64,000 bases of DNA from Hahellaceae bacterium. Lineage in GTDB: Bacteria; Pseudomonadota; Gammaproteobacteria; Pseudomonadales; Oleiphilaceae. Where the stretch lies: contig JADGDV010000001.1 in NCBI GenBank assembly GCA_016744695.1, positions 1-64,000 on the forward strand, given 5' to 3'. The notes under the pieces are model-generated. The model searched no databases and was not told where the DNA came from. It saw only the letters and a list, made by a program, of their open reading frames with translations. The position numbers were made by a program, and so were the translations under genes. Shown here piece after piece: positions 56,266-64,000 of the stretch (position 1 is the first letter of the stretch; every line of letters starts with the position of its first letter).

Positions 56266-57084
56266 ATGAAACGCACTGCTTTTTTTATTTCTGATGGTAC
56301 AGGTATCACCGCTGAGGCCCTAGGCCAAAGCCTTTTAGCTCAGTTCGATAACATTGAATTTGAAAAGAATACCCTACCCTATATAGACACTATTGAGAAA
56401 GCACATGAAGCCCTAACAACCATCAATCGTGCTGCTGAGACAGATAATACCACTCCGATAATTTTTGACACTATTGTTAATGATGAGATCAGAGCCGAAA
56501 TCACAAAGAGCAATGGCTTTATGATTGATATATTCGGCACATTCCTAGGGCCTCTTGAGACAGAACTTAAAGCAAAGTCCTGTTATACCGTAGGTAAATC
56601 TCACTCTATTTCTACAAATCGAAATTACGAACGAAGAATTGATGCGGTAAATTATGCTCTAGACAATGATGACGGCGCTCGCACACGTCACTATGATCAG
56701 GCTGATGTTATTCTGGTTGGAGCATCAAGAAGCGGAAAGACACCGACCTGTCTTTACTTAGCCCTTAATTATGGCATTAAAGCAGCTAATTACCCGATAA
56801 CCGAAGAGGATGTTGACGATCAAAAACTGCCGACACCACTAAGAGATTATAAAAACAAACTTTTTGGTCTGACTATTGACCCAGAAAGACTCGCTGTCAT
56901 TAGAAATGAAAGACGACCGAATTCACGTTATTCTTCAATGAAGCAATGTAATCATGAAGTTGAAGAAGTTGAGTTAATGTATCGCAGGGAGCGCATTACT
57001 TTTGTGAATACAACTGATTATTCCGTAGAGGAAATTGCCACACGCATTATGGTAGCGACAGGTATTGAACGCAGAGCAAAATAA
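56266..57084 (+). CDS. ppsR: PEP synthase regulatory kinase/phosphorylase (DUF299)
   Basis: This encodes 272 residues from the ATG at 56266 ([13 protein letters not shown]), with GGAA five bases upstream; an ATG at 56260 is also in frame. P-loop GASRSGKTP is at about 152, and the start [13 protein letters not shown] is family-typical. It inactivates PpsA by ADP-dependent phosphorylation and reactivates it by Pi-dependent phosphorolysis. Confidence 0.95.
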   Translation: MKRTAFFISDGTGITAEALGQSLLAQFDNIEFEKNTLPYIDTIEKAHEALTTINRAAETDNTTPIIFDTIVNDEIRAEITKSNGFMIDIFGTFLGPLETELKAKSCYTVGKSHSISTNRNYERRIDAVNYALDNDDGARTRHYDQADVILVGASRSGKTPTCLYLALNYGIKAANYPITEEDVDDQKLPTPLRDYKNKLFGLTIDPERLAVIRNERRPNSRYSSMKQCNHEVEEVELMYRRERITFVNTTDYSVEEIATRIMVATGIERRAK

Positions 57085-57098
57085 AAGGCAACAGGAGT

Positions 57099-57127
57099 GG
57101 CAGGAGCACCAAATCGATACTCCTGCC
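57099..57127. terminator. hairpin between ppsR and the M16 peptidase
   Basis: GGCAGGAG pairs with CTCCTGCC around a 13-base loop, in the 54-bp gap between convergent genes. No T run is present. Confidence 0.4.
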
Positions 57128-57138
57128 GCGGTGTAAAC

Positions 57139-60072
57139 TTACAACTCAAATACTTCTAAACCTAAAGCCTCAACAGCTTCTTTGCTTGCAGGGCTCGCTA
57201 CAACCGCCACACTTGCATTTTCAGGCGCAAAATAAATACCAGTCACTCTCACAAGGTCATCTAAAGACACATTCAAAATACGCGCTCTAAAACGCGCACG
57301 CTGCTCTGCCGTACGGCCAAATAACTCACTATGAAAATCTGACTTGGCTTCGCCCGCAGGAGACTTAGGTTTATCTATTTGACTAACAACCCCCAGCACA
57401 GCCTCTTCTAAAGCAGAAGGCTCATGACTTTCACTTAACATCCATTCCAACGAACGATCAAAATCTGTCAGCGTTTCTTCAAGCCTTGGATCACGATAAG
57501 AGAAGAACCTGAATGCAGCGATAGCAGAGTCCTGACCTGCGCCTCCACCGTATGCGCCTCCTTGCTCCCTTATTGTGCGGTGCAAGTAACCATTGCGAAG
57601 AAAACCACCTAAGACCGTTAGCGGAGCGGCATCAGTATGCTCAATCGCAACCGTAGGATATGCTTTTGCACAGAAATTTACCTGAGTATTCGTTAGCCAA
57701 GCCTGTTTTGACTGCGCCCTTATAGGTTCAAGCGAAAATAGTTCAGCCTTACTAGATGGAACACTGCTCCATAGGGATGAACAAATTTTAGCAGATTCTT
57801 CTACCTTATCTGGTTCAGCAACAATCAAAAACTCACGACTTGATTGTGTAATTTTTTGATGTAGGTTCGTTAATGCTTTTTGTAGCTTTTCTAACTCGGC
57901 CGAATCATTTAACGAATCATCCAAGTGTTTAATATTCCTGATACCCTGCAAACCGCCTAAATTGAACGACAACTTAGAAACAGGGCTCATCGCACTAGAT
58001 GCTGCCCCCATAGCTAAACCATGACCATTACTGGTAACTGACTGCTCTTTTTTAGCTCTTATCTGAGAAACTAACTCTCTTAATCGTCCACCTTCATCAA
58101 AGCGTACATTAAGTACTATTTCCTTCATTAAGTCTGCTAAGGCTTTGCTATTTCGAGATAGCGCTTTCCCTGAAAATATAATGTACCCAGACACACTTTG
58201 CTCATCATCCACCTTACCTTTAACTGATGAGTAAGCACCAATGCCCCCAGTAACTTCAGATTGCTTATTCTGTATTTCAAGGTAATCAAAAGCACCTGCG
58301 CCCATCTCAGTTAGGCAGCTTGTGTAAATCGGCAATATAGATTGCTCTTCCTCACTAAGGATAGGTAAATCAACAATAATTTGTTGGTAAACAAGGCCGT
58401 TAGTTCCCTGAGCATATGTTTTAATCAGAGGATCAGATGAAAAAGTAGTACTCTCGGGGATATTAAGACTAAGAGGCACATCTTCAATGCCTACTTTAGG
58501 CAGAATTGACTCATCATCTTTTTGGCATTGTCGATCTGCGAGTGCTTTCGCCTGATCAATCACTTCCTGCTTCTGTGTTTCAGTTAAGCGTTGTTTAATT
58601 TGCTCTAGCTCTTGCTTCTGTATAGCTTCACGCTGCCCTTCGAATGCCATATCTGGCTTTAAAGATAATGTAACTCTGTGAGGGTTATCAAGAAGTAAAC
58701 GTTTAACCAAACCTTTTATATAGCCTGGGTCTTCAATTTTAATACGCAAATTATCTAAAACAGGCTCAAGATCCAATAACTCTAGAGGGTCTCCACCATG
58801 AATCATAGGTGATAACGCCCCCAGAATAAGCTGTAAACCATAAGGGTAATGATCACCTGATATTTCCCTCTGACTTAACTCCAACTGGTGCAGCACCGCG
58901 TCTAAACGCTCTTTAACGACCCCTTCAGTAGCCACTTGTTCAAGTACCAATGTAACCAATGCTTCCAAATCATCAACACTTGAAGTATCGCTACCCTCTA
59001 TTCCGCAAACAAAAGTCATTTCTCTGTTTGAGTCTTCAAGACCACATAATGGTGATGGAGCATGACCAAGTGATGTTGTCTCTAACGCCTTTTGAAGAGG
59101 AGAAGCACTGTTTTCAAATAAAACATTCGATAATAAATGCGCCTCAAGATTTTCTTCAAGATTAAAGCTATGACCTAGTAGCCACCCCATGACAATATGG
59201 GTTTTATTCTTAGTCTCTTCAACACTGTTAACAGGGTAACTTTCTTGCACCCTTATAGAAGAAAAATAACGTTTTTCATCTGCTACCTTTATTTCTTCAG
59301 ATTGCATCTCAAACTTTTCTAAAGCCTGTGTTTCAAATTTTAGGTGGTGATCATAAGCAGGAATATCACCATAGGTTAGAAAAACCGCATTGCTTGGGTG
59401 ATAGTGCTTTCGATAAAATGAAACAAGCTCATCATAAGTAAGATCTGTTATGTGTTCTGGCTCCCCACCACTATTGTAATGATAGGTTGATGTAGGAAAC
59501 ACATACTTGGTCAACGTCTGCCATAACTGACTAACAGGCGAGCTCATGGCGCCCTTCATTTCGTTATAGACCACCCCTTTATAAGTAAGGTTCGATTCTT
59601 TATTAGTAGGTTCTTCAAACTCAACTCGGTGTCCTTCCTGAGCAAAGTCCAAAGGGTCAAGTCTTGAGAAAAATACCGAATCAAGGTAAACAGAAAGAAG
59701 ATTATCGAAGTCTTTTCGGTTTTTACTGGCAAAAGGATATGCCGTCCAATCACTGCTCGTAAAAGCATTCATAAACGTATTTAACGAACGACGGATCATC
59801 ATGAAGAAAGGGTCGCGCACAGGATAACGCTCACTACCACAAAGCGCAGTATGCTCTAGAATATGTGCCACACCAGTATCATCACTAGGCACAGTCTTTA
59901 AGCCCACCAGAAATACATTTTCATCATTATCTGATGCCAAATGCAGATGCTTTGCACCCGTTTTTAGATGCACATACTCTTCGATTTCTACATTGAGTGA
60001 ATCAATTTTCTGTGTTCGCAGCAATTTAAAGGCTGGGTGTTGCTTCTTATTAGAGGCGTTCTCTACTGACAT
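57139..60072 (-). CDS. PreP-type M16C metallopeptidase
   Basis: This 977-residue zinc peptidase of the pitrilysin/PreP (Cym1) class has the inverted zinc motif HILEHTALCGS (HxxEH) at about 68-72, RSLNTFMNAFTSSDWT, and the conserved C-terminal pair of inactive M16 domains with YGGGAGQDS. The relatives degrade short unstructured peptides, for example presequences. No signal peptide is visible, so it is cytoplasmic. Monocistronic. Confidence 0.93.
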   Translation of the reverse strand: MSVENASNKKQHPAFKLLRTQKIDSLNVEIEEYVHLKTGAKHLHLASDNDENVFLVGLKTVPSDDTGVAHILEHTALCGSERYPVRDPFFMMIRRSLNTFMNAFTSSDWTAYPFASKNRKDFDNLLSVYLDSVFFSRLDPLDFAQEGHRVEFEEPTNKESNLTYKGVVYNEMKGAMSSPVSQLWQTLTKYVFPTSTYHYNSGGEPEHITDLTYDELVSFYRKHYHPSNAVFLTYGDIPAYDHHLKFETQALEKFEMQSEEIKVADEKRYFSSIRVQESYPVNSVEETKNKTHIVMGWLLGHSFNLEENLEAHLLSNVLFENSASPLQKALETTSLGHAPSPLCGLEDSNREMTFVCGIEGSDTSSVDDLEALVTLVLEQVATEGVVKERLDAVLHQLELSQREISGDHYPYGLQLILGALSPMIHGGDPLELLDLEPVLDNLRIKIEDPGYIKGLVKRLLLDNPHRVTLSLKPDMAFEGQREAIQKQELEQIKQRLTETQKQEVIDQAKALADRQCQKDDESILPKVGIEDVPLSLNIPESTTFSSDPLIKTYAQGTNGLVYQQIIVDLPILSEEEQSILPIYTSCLTEMGAGAFDYLEIQNKQSEVTGGIGAYSSVKGKVDDEQSVSGYIIFSGKALSRNSKALADLMKEIVLNVRFDEGGRLRELVSQIRAKKEQSVTSNGHGLAMGAASSAMSPVSKLSFNLGGLQGIRNIKHLDDSLNDSAELEKLQKALTNLHQKITQSSREFLIVAEPDKVEESAKICSSLWSSVPSSKAELFSLEPIRAQSKQAWLTNTQVNFCAKAYPTVAIEHTDAAPLTVLGGFLRNGYLHRTIREQGGAYGGGAGQDSAIAAFRFFSYRDPRLEETLTDFDRSLEWMLSESHEPSALEEAVLGVVSQIDKPKSPAGEAKSDFHSELFGRTAEQRARFRARILNVSLDDLVRVTGIYFAPENASVAVVASPASKEAVEALGLEVFEL

Positions 60073-60175
60073 TTAAATGATTTCTCTTATGAGTTGTGTA
60101 CTTACTGAAAAGCGGAATAACTATAAAATAGTATGTTACAGCATCAACATCCAACTTTATTTTCAATTAACCTTT

Positions 60176-60616
60176 TTAATCAATACTAATAGGTCGCTTA
60201 GTGTAAAGATCAAAATTGGGGATATCTCGATTATACTGATCCATTAAAGGTGAACTTATCATGAAATCAGCGGAGCTCTTATTACATGCGACAGGGATAT
60301 TCCATAATGTTGCGATACGTAGTAAGGCCTTTATATCTGAATCATGAGGCATCGGCTCTAGAGGGTCCCAGAAGAAAATAAGCAAATCTACTGTCAACTC
60401 CGAAATTCTCGCCCCAATCTGCTGATCACCGCCCAAGGGGCCGCTATGCACCTTTGTGACAGATAAGCCCGTAGCCTCAGCAATTAATTTACCGGTGGTG
60501 CCTGTTGTTATTAACTCACAGGTCTCAAGCCTAGTTTTATTTGTAACGATCCAATCCACCAACGCTTTCTTTTTATTGTCGTGAGCAACCAGCGCAACCC
60601 GCTTAACTGAACTCAT
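60176..60616 (-). CDS. mgsA: methylglyoxal synthase
   Basis: This 146-residue enzyme converts dihydroxyacetone phosphate to methylglyoxal. It has ALVAHDNKKKALVDW, TTGTTGKLI, SGPLGGDQQIGARI and DPLEPMPHDSDIKALLR, matching E. coli MgsA. It relieves sugar-phosphate accumulation. Monocistronic. Confidence 0.94.
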   Translation of the reverse strand: MSSVKRVALVAHDNKKKALVDWIVTNKTRLETCELITTGTTGKLIAEATGLSVTKVHSGPLGGDQQIGARISELTVDLLIFFWDPLEPMPHDSDIKALLRIATLWNIPVACNKSSADFMISSPLMDQYNRDIPNFDLYTKRPISID

Positions 60617-60783
60617 AAGTACCCTACCTCTTCGCCATTTAAGATCAAACTATAATACAAAGCCACACTATGGCATAGAAGCAACCGCAGCTCACGCTTT
60701 GATTAAAAGCCTTAATTTTTCGTTGCTTACGTTATTTCTTATGCTAGAGTTATGATTGTATATTTAGGCGGTGGAAATAATAC

Positions 60784-61317
60784 ATGCTAGGTTTTCGACA
60801 TGAGTCCCTTGAAAAGGACGGTACGGCAGTTTCAGGGACAAGTGTAACCGGAGCATCCCGTACAGGCATTAGCACAAAGCCTGGGGCACCAGAACAGTAC
60901 TGGGTTGAACGTAAAATTTATCTTGATAAAATCAAACGCGTTCCAGAACTTCGAAAACGTTTTTTAAAATCGATATTTGTTTATCTATTACGTCGCTTCT
61001 TATGGTCTTTTGGCTTTTTCCCTATTTTTATTGCATTTTGGCTACCCTTGGTGCTCAATCGATTTAACCCGGTTGCCATGGTATCTAGCCTTCTTCCAAG
61101 TCTTGAAAATTTTGTCAATTCAAACCCTCAAGCTCAAGCAAACACAATTGATACAATTTTTATCGCTTGGTTTTCTATTGGTTTTATCTTTGCTATTTTC
61201 GATTTCGTACTCACGCCCTACAAATCGCCCTATGAATATGAAGCAGATGTTCATATGCGAGCCTGGGAGGAGTTACAAAACAGTAACGATAAATTACATT
61301 CGGTGGGCAATAAGTGA
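60784..61317 (+). CDS. membrane protein of unknown function
   Basis: This 177-residue protein has a Gly/Ser/Thr-rich N terminus (about 1-40), a basic stretch, and two hydrophobic segments at about 75-93 and 120-143 (IDTIFIAWFSIGFIFAIFDF). I do not recognise the family. The ATG follows GGTGGA. It is co-directional with the MORN gene but 174 bp away. Confidence 0.55.
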   Translation: MLGFRHESLEKDGTAVSGTSVTGASRTGISTKPGAPEQYWVERKIYLDKIKRVPELRKRFLKSIFVYLLRRFLWSFGFFPIFIAFWLPLVLNRFNPVAMVSSLLPSLENFVNSNPQAQANTIDTIFIAWFSIGFIFAIFDFVLTPYKSPYEYEADVHMRAWEELQNSNDKLHSVGNK

Positions 61318-61491
61318 ACTACGTCGGTATATAGGCGTGCGCTACATAGCGAACAAAATGTGAAACATACTACAAATACTCTACGAAACCTCTAATTCAG
61401 TTACATTTACCCTGTTTTAGCGCTAACATAATTCACATAAGCTAAATAATACTCAATGGTTGTTTTGAACCCATTTTAAGGTGACGTTTTT

Positions 61492-62838
61492 ATGGTCGAT
61501 ATTAGACCTCTATTTTTTGCAAATGCATTGTTTTTTATGCTTTTGATTACGGCTGGGTTCGCCCAAATTAATAAAGAGGACAACCTGACAGGCACACCTA
61601 CTACATCAGGCTCTTCAACACCCAGCACAGCGGTTACTCAAAAAAATGACACGATCATCGCGACTTTAGAAAAGAGTGCTAAGACTAATAAAGACCCGAT
61701 TAAAACAGAAGTAAGCGATGAATCAATATTTGCAGATGCCCCCACGAGCAACACTCTCAACGAAGATATCGCTATAGCAGATAAGCCAGTTGCAGCGCCT
61801 ATTGTTGTCGAGAAGATTGAGCCTGAACAAAAAGCAGTCATTGTAGCTACCGCGCCAAAAGTAGCGGAGAAAAAGCCTGTACAAGCCAAGCCAAAACCAA
61901 TCATAACAACAGGAAAGCTAGTTATTCGCTCAAATGTTGAAGGCGATACCGTATTAATAAACGGCAAGCCCTACGGTCCAACCCGACTAGTTGTCGATTT
62001 AGCACCAGGATCGTATAACATTGAAGTAGCCAAGAATGGTTATTCCAGCTGGAATTCAAACGTCACTGTTCGCAAAGGCGATAACACAACACTTAAAGCA
62101 CGCTTAGATCATTATACAGCGGTTGATTACAGAAATGGTGAGTGGATAAACGGCATCACTACAGGCGAAGGAACTTATCTTGCAGACGATGGTACGCACT
62201 TTGATGGGGGCTTCGTTAATGGTAAGTTCCACGGCATTGGCAATGTTCGCTACACCGATGGCACAGAGTATCGAGGAGAATGGTTTGAAGGTAATATGCA
62301 AGGAGATGGAACGCTTCTTACAAGCCTAGGCGATAACTTTGTTGGTATATTCAAAGACAACGAGTTTAATGGTGACGGAACTCTGACAAAGGCCAACGGT
62401 GACATCTATACCGGTTACTGGGTGAATGGCTCTTTGAACGGTCAAGGCTCCTTAACAACTAAAGATGGTCTATTATATGTAGGTGGGTTCTCTGATAACC
62501 AGTTTCATGGTGATGGTTCACTCACTTACCCTGATGGACGCTACTATGAAGGCTCCTTTTCCAAAGGTCAATTCCACGGAAAAGGTACTGAAATTTATTC
62601 TAATGGGAAGAAATATTCCGGTCAGTTTATGGAAGGTCAGTATCACGGAAAGGGTGAGATAATGAACCCTAACGGGAGTAAAATCACCGGAACATTTAAG
62701 TTTGGTCAACCTTTTGGTAAAGCGACACTCACAACACCACAAGGCGAAATATTTACAGCAAGAACAACAGATCCAGGAGTATGTTACCGCTTGAAAAGCT
62801 ATAGGGCGACACAATGCCCTCCCATGGAAGGCTGGTAA
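61492..62838 (+). CDS. PEGA-MORN repeat protein, membrane-anchored
   Basis: This encodes 448 residues. An N-terminal membrane anchor or signal (about 8-25) is followed by a low-complexity Thr/Ala/Pro/Lys linker to about 138, a PEGA-like beta domain at about 141-206 (LVIRSNVEGDTVLINGKPYG), then about nine MORN repeats of 23 residues each (for example YEGSFSKGQFHGKGTEIYSNG) to about 425. The C terminus has two cysteines (GVCYRLKSYRATQCPP). MORN repeats bind lipids or proteins. It is followed 39 bp later by a receiver-domain gene on the same strand, suggesting a functional pair. Confidence 0.85.
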   Translation: MVDIRPLFFANALFFMLLITAGFAQINKEDNLTGTPTTSGSSTPSTAVTQKNDTIIATLEKSAKTNKDPIKTEVSDESIFADAPTSNTLNEDIAIADKPVAAPIVVEKIEPEQKAVIVATAPKVAEKKPVQAKPKPIITTGKLVIRSNVEGDTVLINGKPYGPTRLVVDLAPGSYNIEVAKNGYSSWNSNVTVRKGDNTTLKARLDHYTAVDYRNGEWINGITTGEGTYLADDGTHFDGGFVNGKFHGIGNVRYTDGTEYRGEWFEGNMQGDGTLLTSLGDNFVGIFKDNEFNGDGTLTKANGDIYTGYWVNGSLNGQGSLTTKDGLLYVGGFSDNQFHGDGSLTYPDGRYYEGSFSKGQFHGKGTEIYSNGKKYSGQFMEGQYHGKGEIMNPNGSKITGTFKFGQPFGKATLTTPQGEIFTARTTDPGVCYRLKSYRATQCPPMEGW

Positions 62839-62877
62839 TAACGGTAATTTAGATGGTTTTAAAACCGAGGTTTGGAA

Positions 62878-63966
62878 ATGACAATTAAAAGTGCATTATT
62901 GGTTGATGACTCAAAAGTGGCAAGATTTGCCTTGAGTAAATTGCTAGAGAAGATTGATCTTAATGTCAGTATGGCTGGCTCTGCGGAAGAAGCGTTAGAT
63001 TATCTTAGTTCCCATGATAACCCTGATGTTATCTTCATGGATCATTTAATGCCTGGCATGAATGGTGTTGAGGCAACTAGGGCAATCAAGAGCAATCCTG
63101 AGACCTCCGCTATTCCTATTATTATGTGCACTTCAAAAAAATCTGAAGAGTTTGCAGATGATGCTAAAGAATATGGTATTTATAGTATTCTCACTAAGCC
63201 ACCTCAACCCAAAGGGCTTAGTTCGATGATTGAAGAACTGGGGTATGCTGTTGAAAAAGGCGAACTACCTCAACCAGAGCTAGACCTTATTAATGGTGGA
63301 TCGAAAGATGATACCCTTGCCGAAGCATTGCCAGTAGAAGCAGACAATAATATCACTGCAAATCAAGAGATGCTTAATAACGGTATGGTTGCTCTTCCTA
63401 CAGAGATGATTGAGCAGGTTGCCCGTTCTGCTGTTAAATCAAATGTTAACAATCGCTTACACGAGCTATTAAGCAATTTGTTCGATGAACAATATGATCA
63501 TCTGAAGCGTATTCTTGATGAATCAAAAACTGAACATGATGTGCGTCTCGCAGGTACATTTGATTCTTTTTCTACTCAAATAAATGAAAAAACAAATGCA
63601 GTAAAAGAAGAGATTGCAGCAGAAGTTAGTTTATTTATTAGCAGTCAACTTGCTGAACTTAAAACAGAGATTTTAAGCAATCAAGGAACTCAAGGTTTAT
63701 CGTCCGAGCAAATGGATGAGCTTAAAGACCACATGACCTCTGTACAGTCTATTGATACTGAGTTCTGGCAAACGCTTCAATCAGAAGCGATACAGCAAGC
63801 TCATGATATCTCGAGAGAAACGGCAGAAGATATCGCTCAGAGAACTATTGACCTTTATACCCAAAACCAACGTTCATCATCTAATAAGATTTACGTTATC
63901 GCTTTGGCTACAAGTATTGGTGTATTTAGTGCTGGCATTGCTTTTCTTTCAGGTATTTTAGGATAG
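62878..63966 (+). CDS. receiver protein with coiled coil and C-terminal membrane anchor
   Basis: This encodes 362 residues from the ATG at 62878, preceded by GAGG. The receiver domain is at 1-120: D10/D11 (LVDDS), phospho-Asp D55 (IFMDHLMPG), T85 and K107. Then comes a long Glu/Gln-rich region with helical heptads (about 165-330) and a single membrane helix at the C terminus (about 337-360, [19 protein letters not shown]). There is no DNA-binding or enzymatic output domain. This is a tail-anchored response regulator of unknown target; the MORN-PEGA protein upstream is the obvious candidate partner. Confidence 0.88.
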   Translation: MTIKSALLVDDSKVARFALSKLLEKIDLNVSMAGSAEEALDYLSSHDNPDVIFMDHLMPGMNGVEATRAIKSNPETSAIPIIMCTSKKSEEFADDAKEYGIYSILTKPPQPKGLSSMIEELGYAVEKGELPQPELDLINGGSKDDTLAEALPVEADNNITANQEMLNNGMVALPTEMIEQVARSAVKSNVNNRLHELLSNLFDEQYDHLKRILDESKTEHDVRLAGTFDSFSTQINEKTNAVKEEIAAEVSLFISSQLAELKTEILSNQGTQGLSSEQMDELKDHMTSVQSIDTEFWQTLQSEAIQQAHDISRETAEDIAQRTIDLYTQNQRSSSNKIYVIALATSIGVFSAGIAFLSGILG

Positions 63967-64000
63967 ATTGAACAAATAAGTTTTGCTTTAAACAACACCT

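Overview
The window reads as chromosome of an AT-rich (about 40% GC by eye) gammaproteobacterium, probably a marine heterotroph of the Oceanospirillales/Cellvibrionales type. Evidence is the yceD-rpmF-plsX-fabD-fabG-acpP-fabF-pabC-mltG-tmk block, rluC divergent from rne, rraA, ppsA/ppsR, UPF0149 and a Pseudomonas-like REC-PP2C/STAS pair. No rRNA, tRNA, CRISPR array, complete IS or prophage was seen.

Layout. 1-1130: a gene with its stop codon inside an attC-like folded site, with a second attC-like site upstream, so probably the edge of an integron cassette array without an integrase in view. 1130-9132: assorted housekeeping and accessory genes (DUF389 membrane protein, DUF3010, a divergent PNPOx-like/MocR pair, SulP transporter, CBS protein, thioesterase). 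9322-17660: a zinc-free MDR reductase and an acyl-CoA synthetase, followed by two decayed copies of the synthetase 3' end that bracket a ferric-reductase-like flavoprotein and a four-gene J-domain operon of unknown function.

17644-28661 is the metabolic centrepiece. One block (+ strand) encodes the first half of the ethylmalonyl-CoA pathway: methylsuccinyl-CoA dehydrogenase, ethylmalonyl-CoA mutase, its MeaB chaperone, crotonyl-CoA carboxylase/reductase and the epimerase. The facing block (- strand) encodes a mesaconyl-CoA C1-C4 CoA transferase, a mesaconyl-C4-CoA-type hydratase and a CitE-type lyase, the enzymes that end the 3-hydroxypropionate bi-cycle. Read together they predict a hybrid route: crotonyl-CoA + CO2 -> ethylmalonyl-CoA -> methylsuccinyl-CoA -> mesaconyl-C1-CoA -> mesaconyl-C4-CoA -> citramalyl-CoA -> acetyl-CoA + pyruvate. 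With acetoacetyl-CoA formation and reduction encoded elsewhere, this would turn acetyl-CoA + CO2 into pyruvate with no glyoxylate, malate or propionyl-CoA step. PpsA with its regulator PpsR (53.7-57.1 kb) could carry pyruvate on to PEP.

28864-44719: htpX, tmk, mltG, pabC, the fatty acid synthesis operon (no fabH between plsX and fabD), maf, sppA, a HAD phosphatase, rluC and rne with a long leader. 44821-64000: UPF0149 protein, a partner-switching signalling set (MCP, STAS, REC-PP2C-ATPase), PHP nuclease, YciI, SH3 protein, PilZ, RraA, ppsA/ppsR, a PreP-type M16 peptidase, MgsA, and a PEGA-MORN protein beside a membrane-tethered receiver protein. Two MITE-like palindromic elements lie at 28.7 and 38.4 kb.
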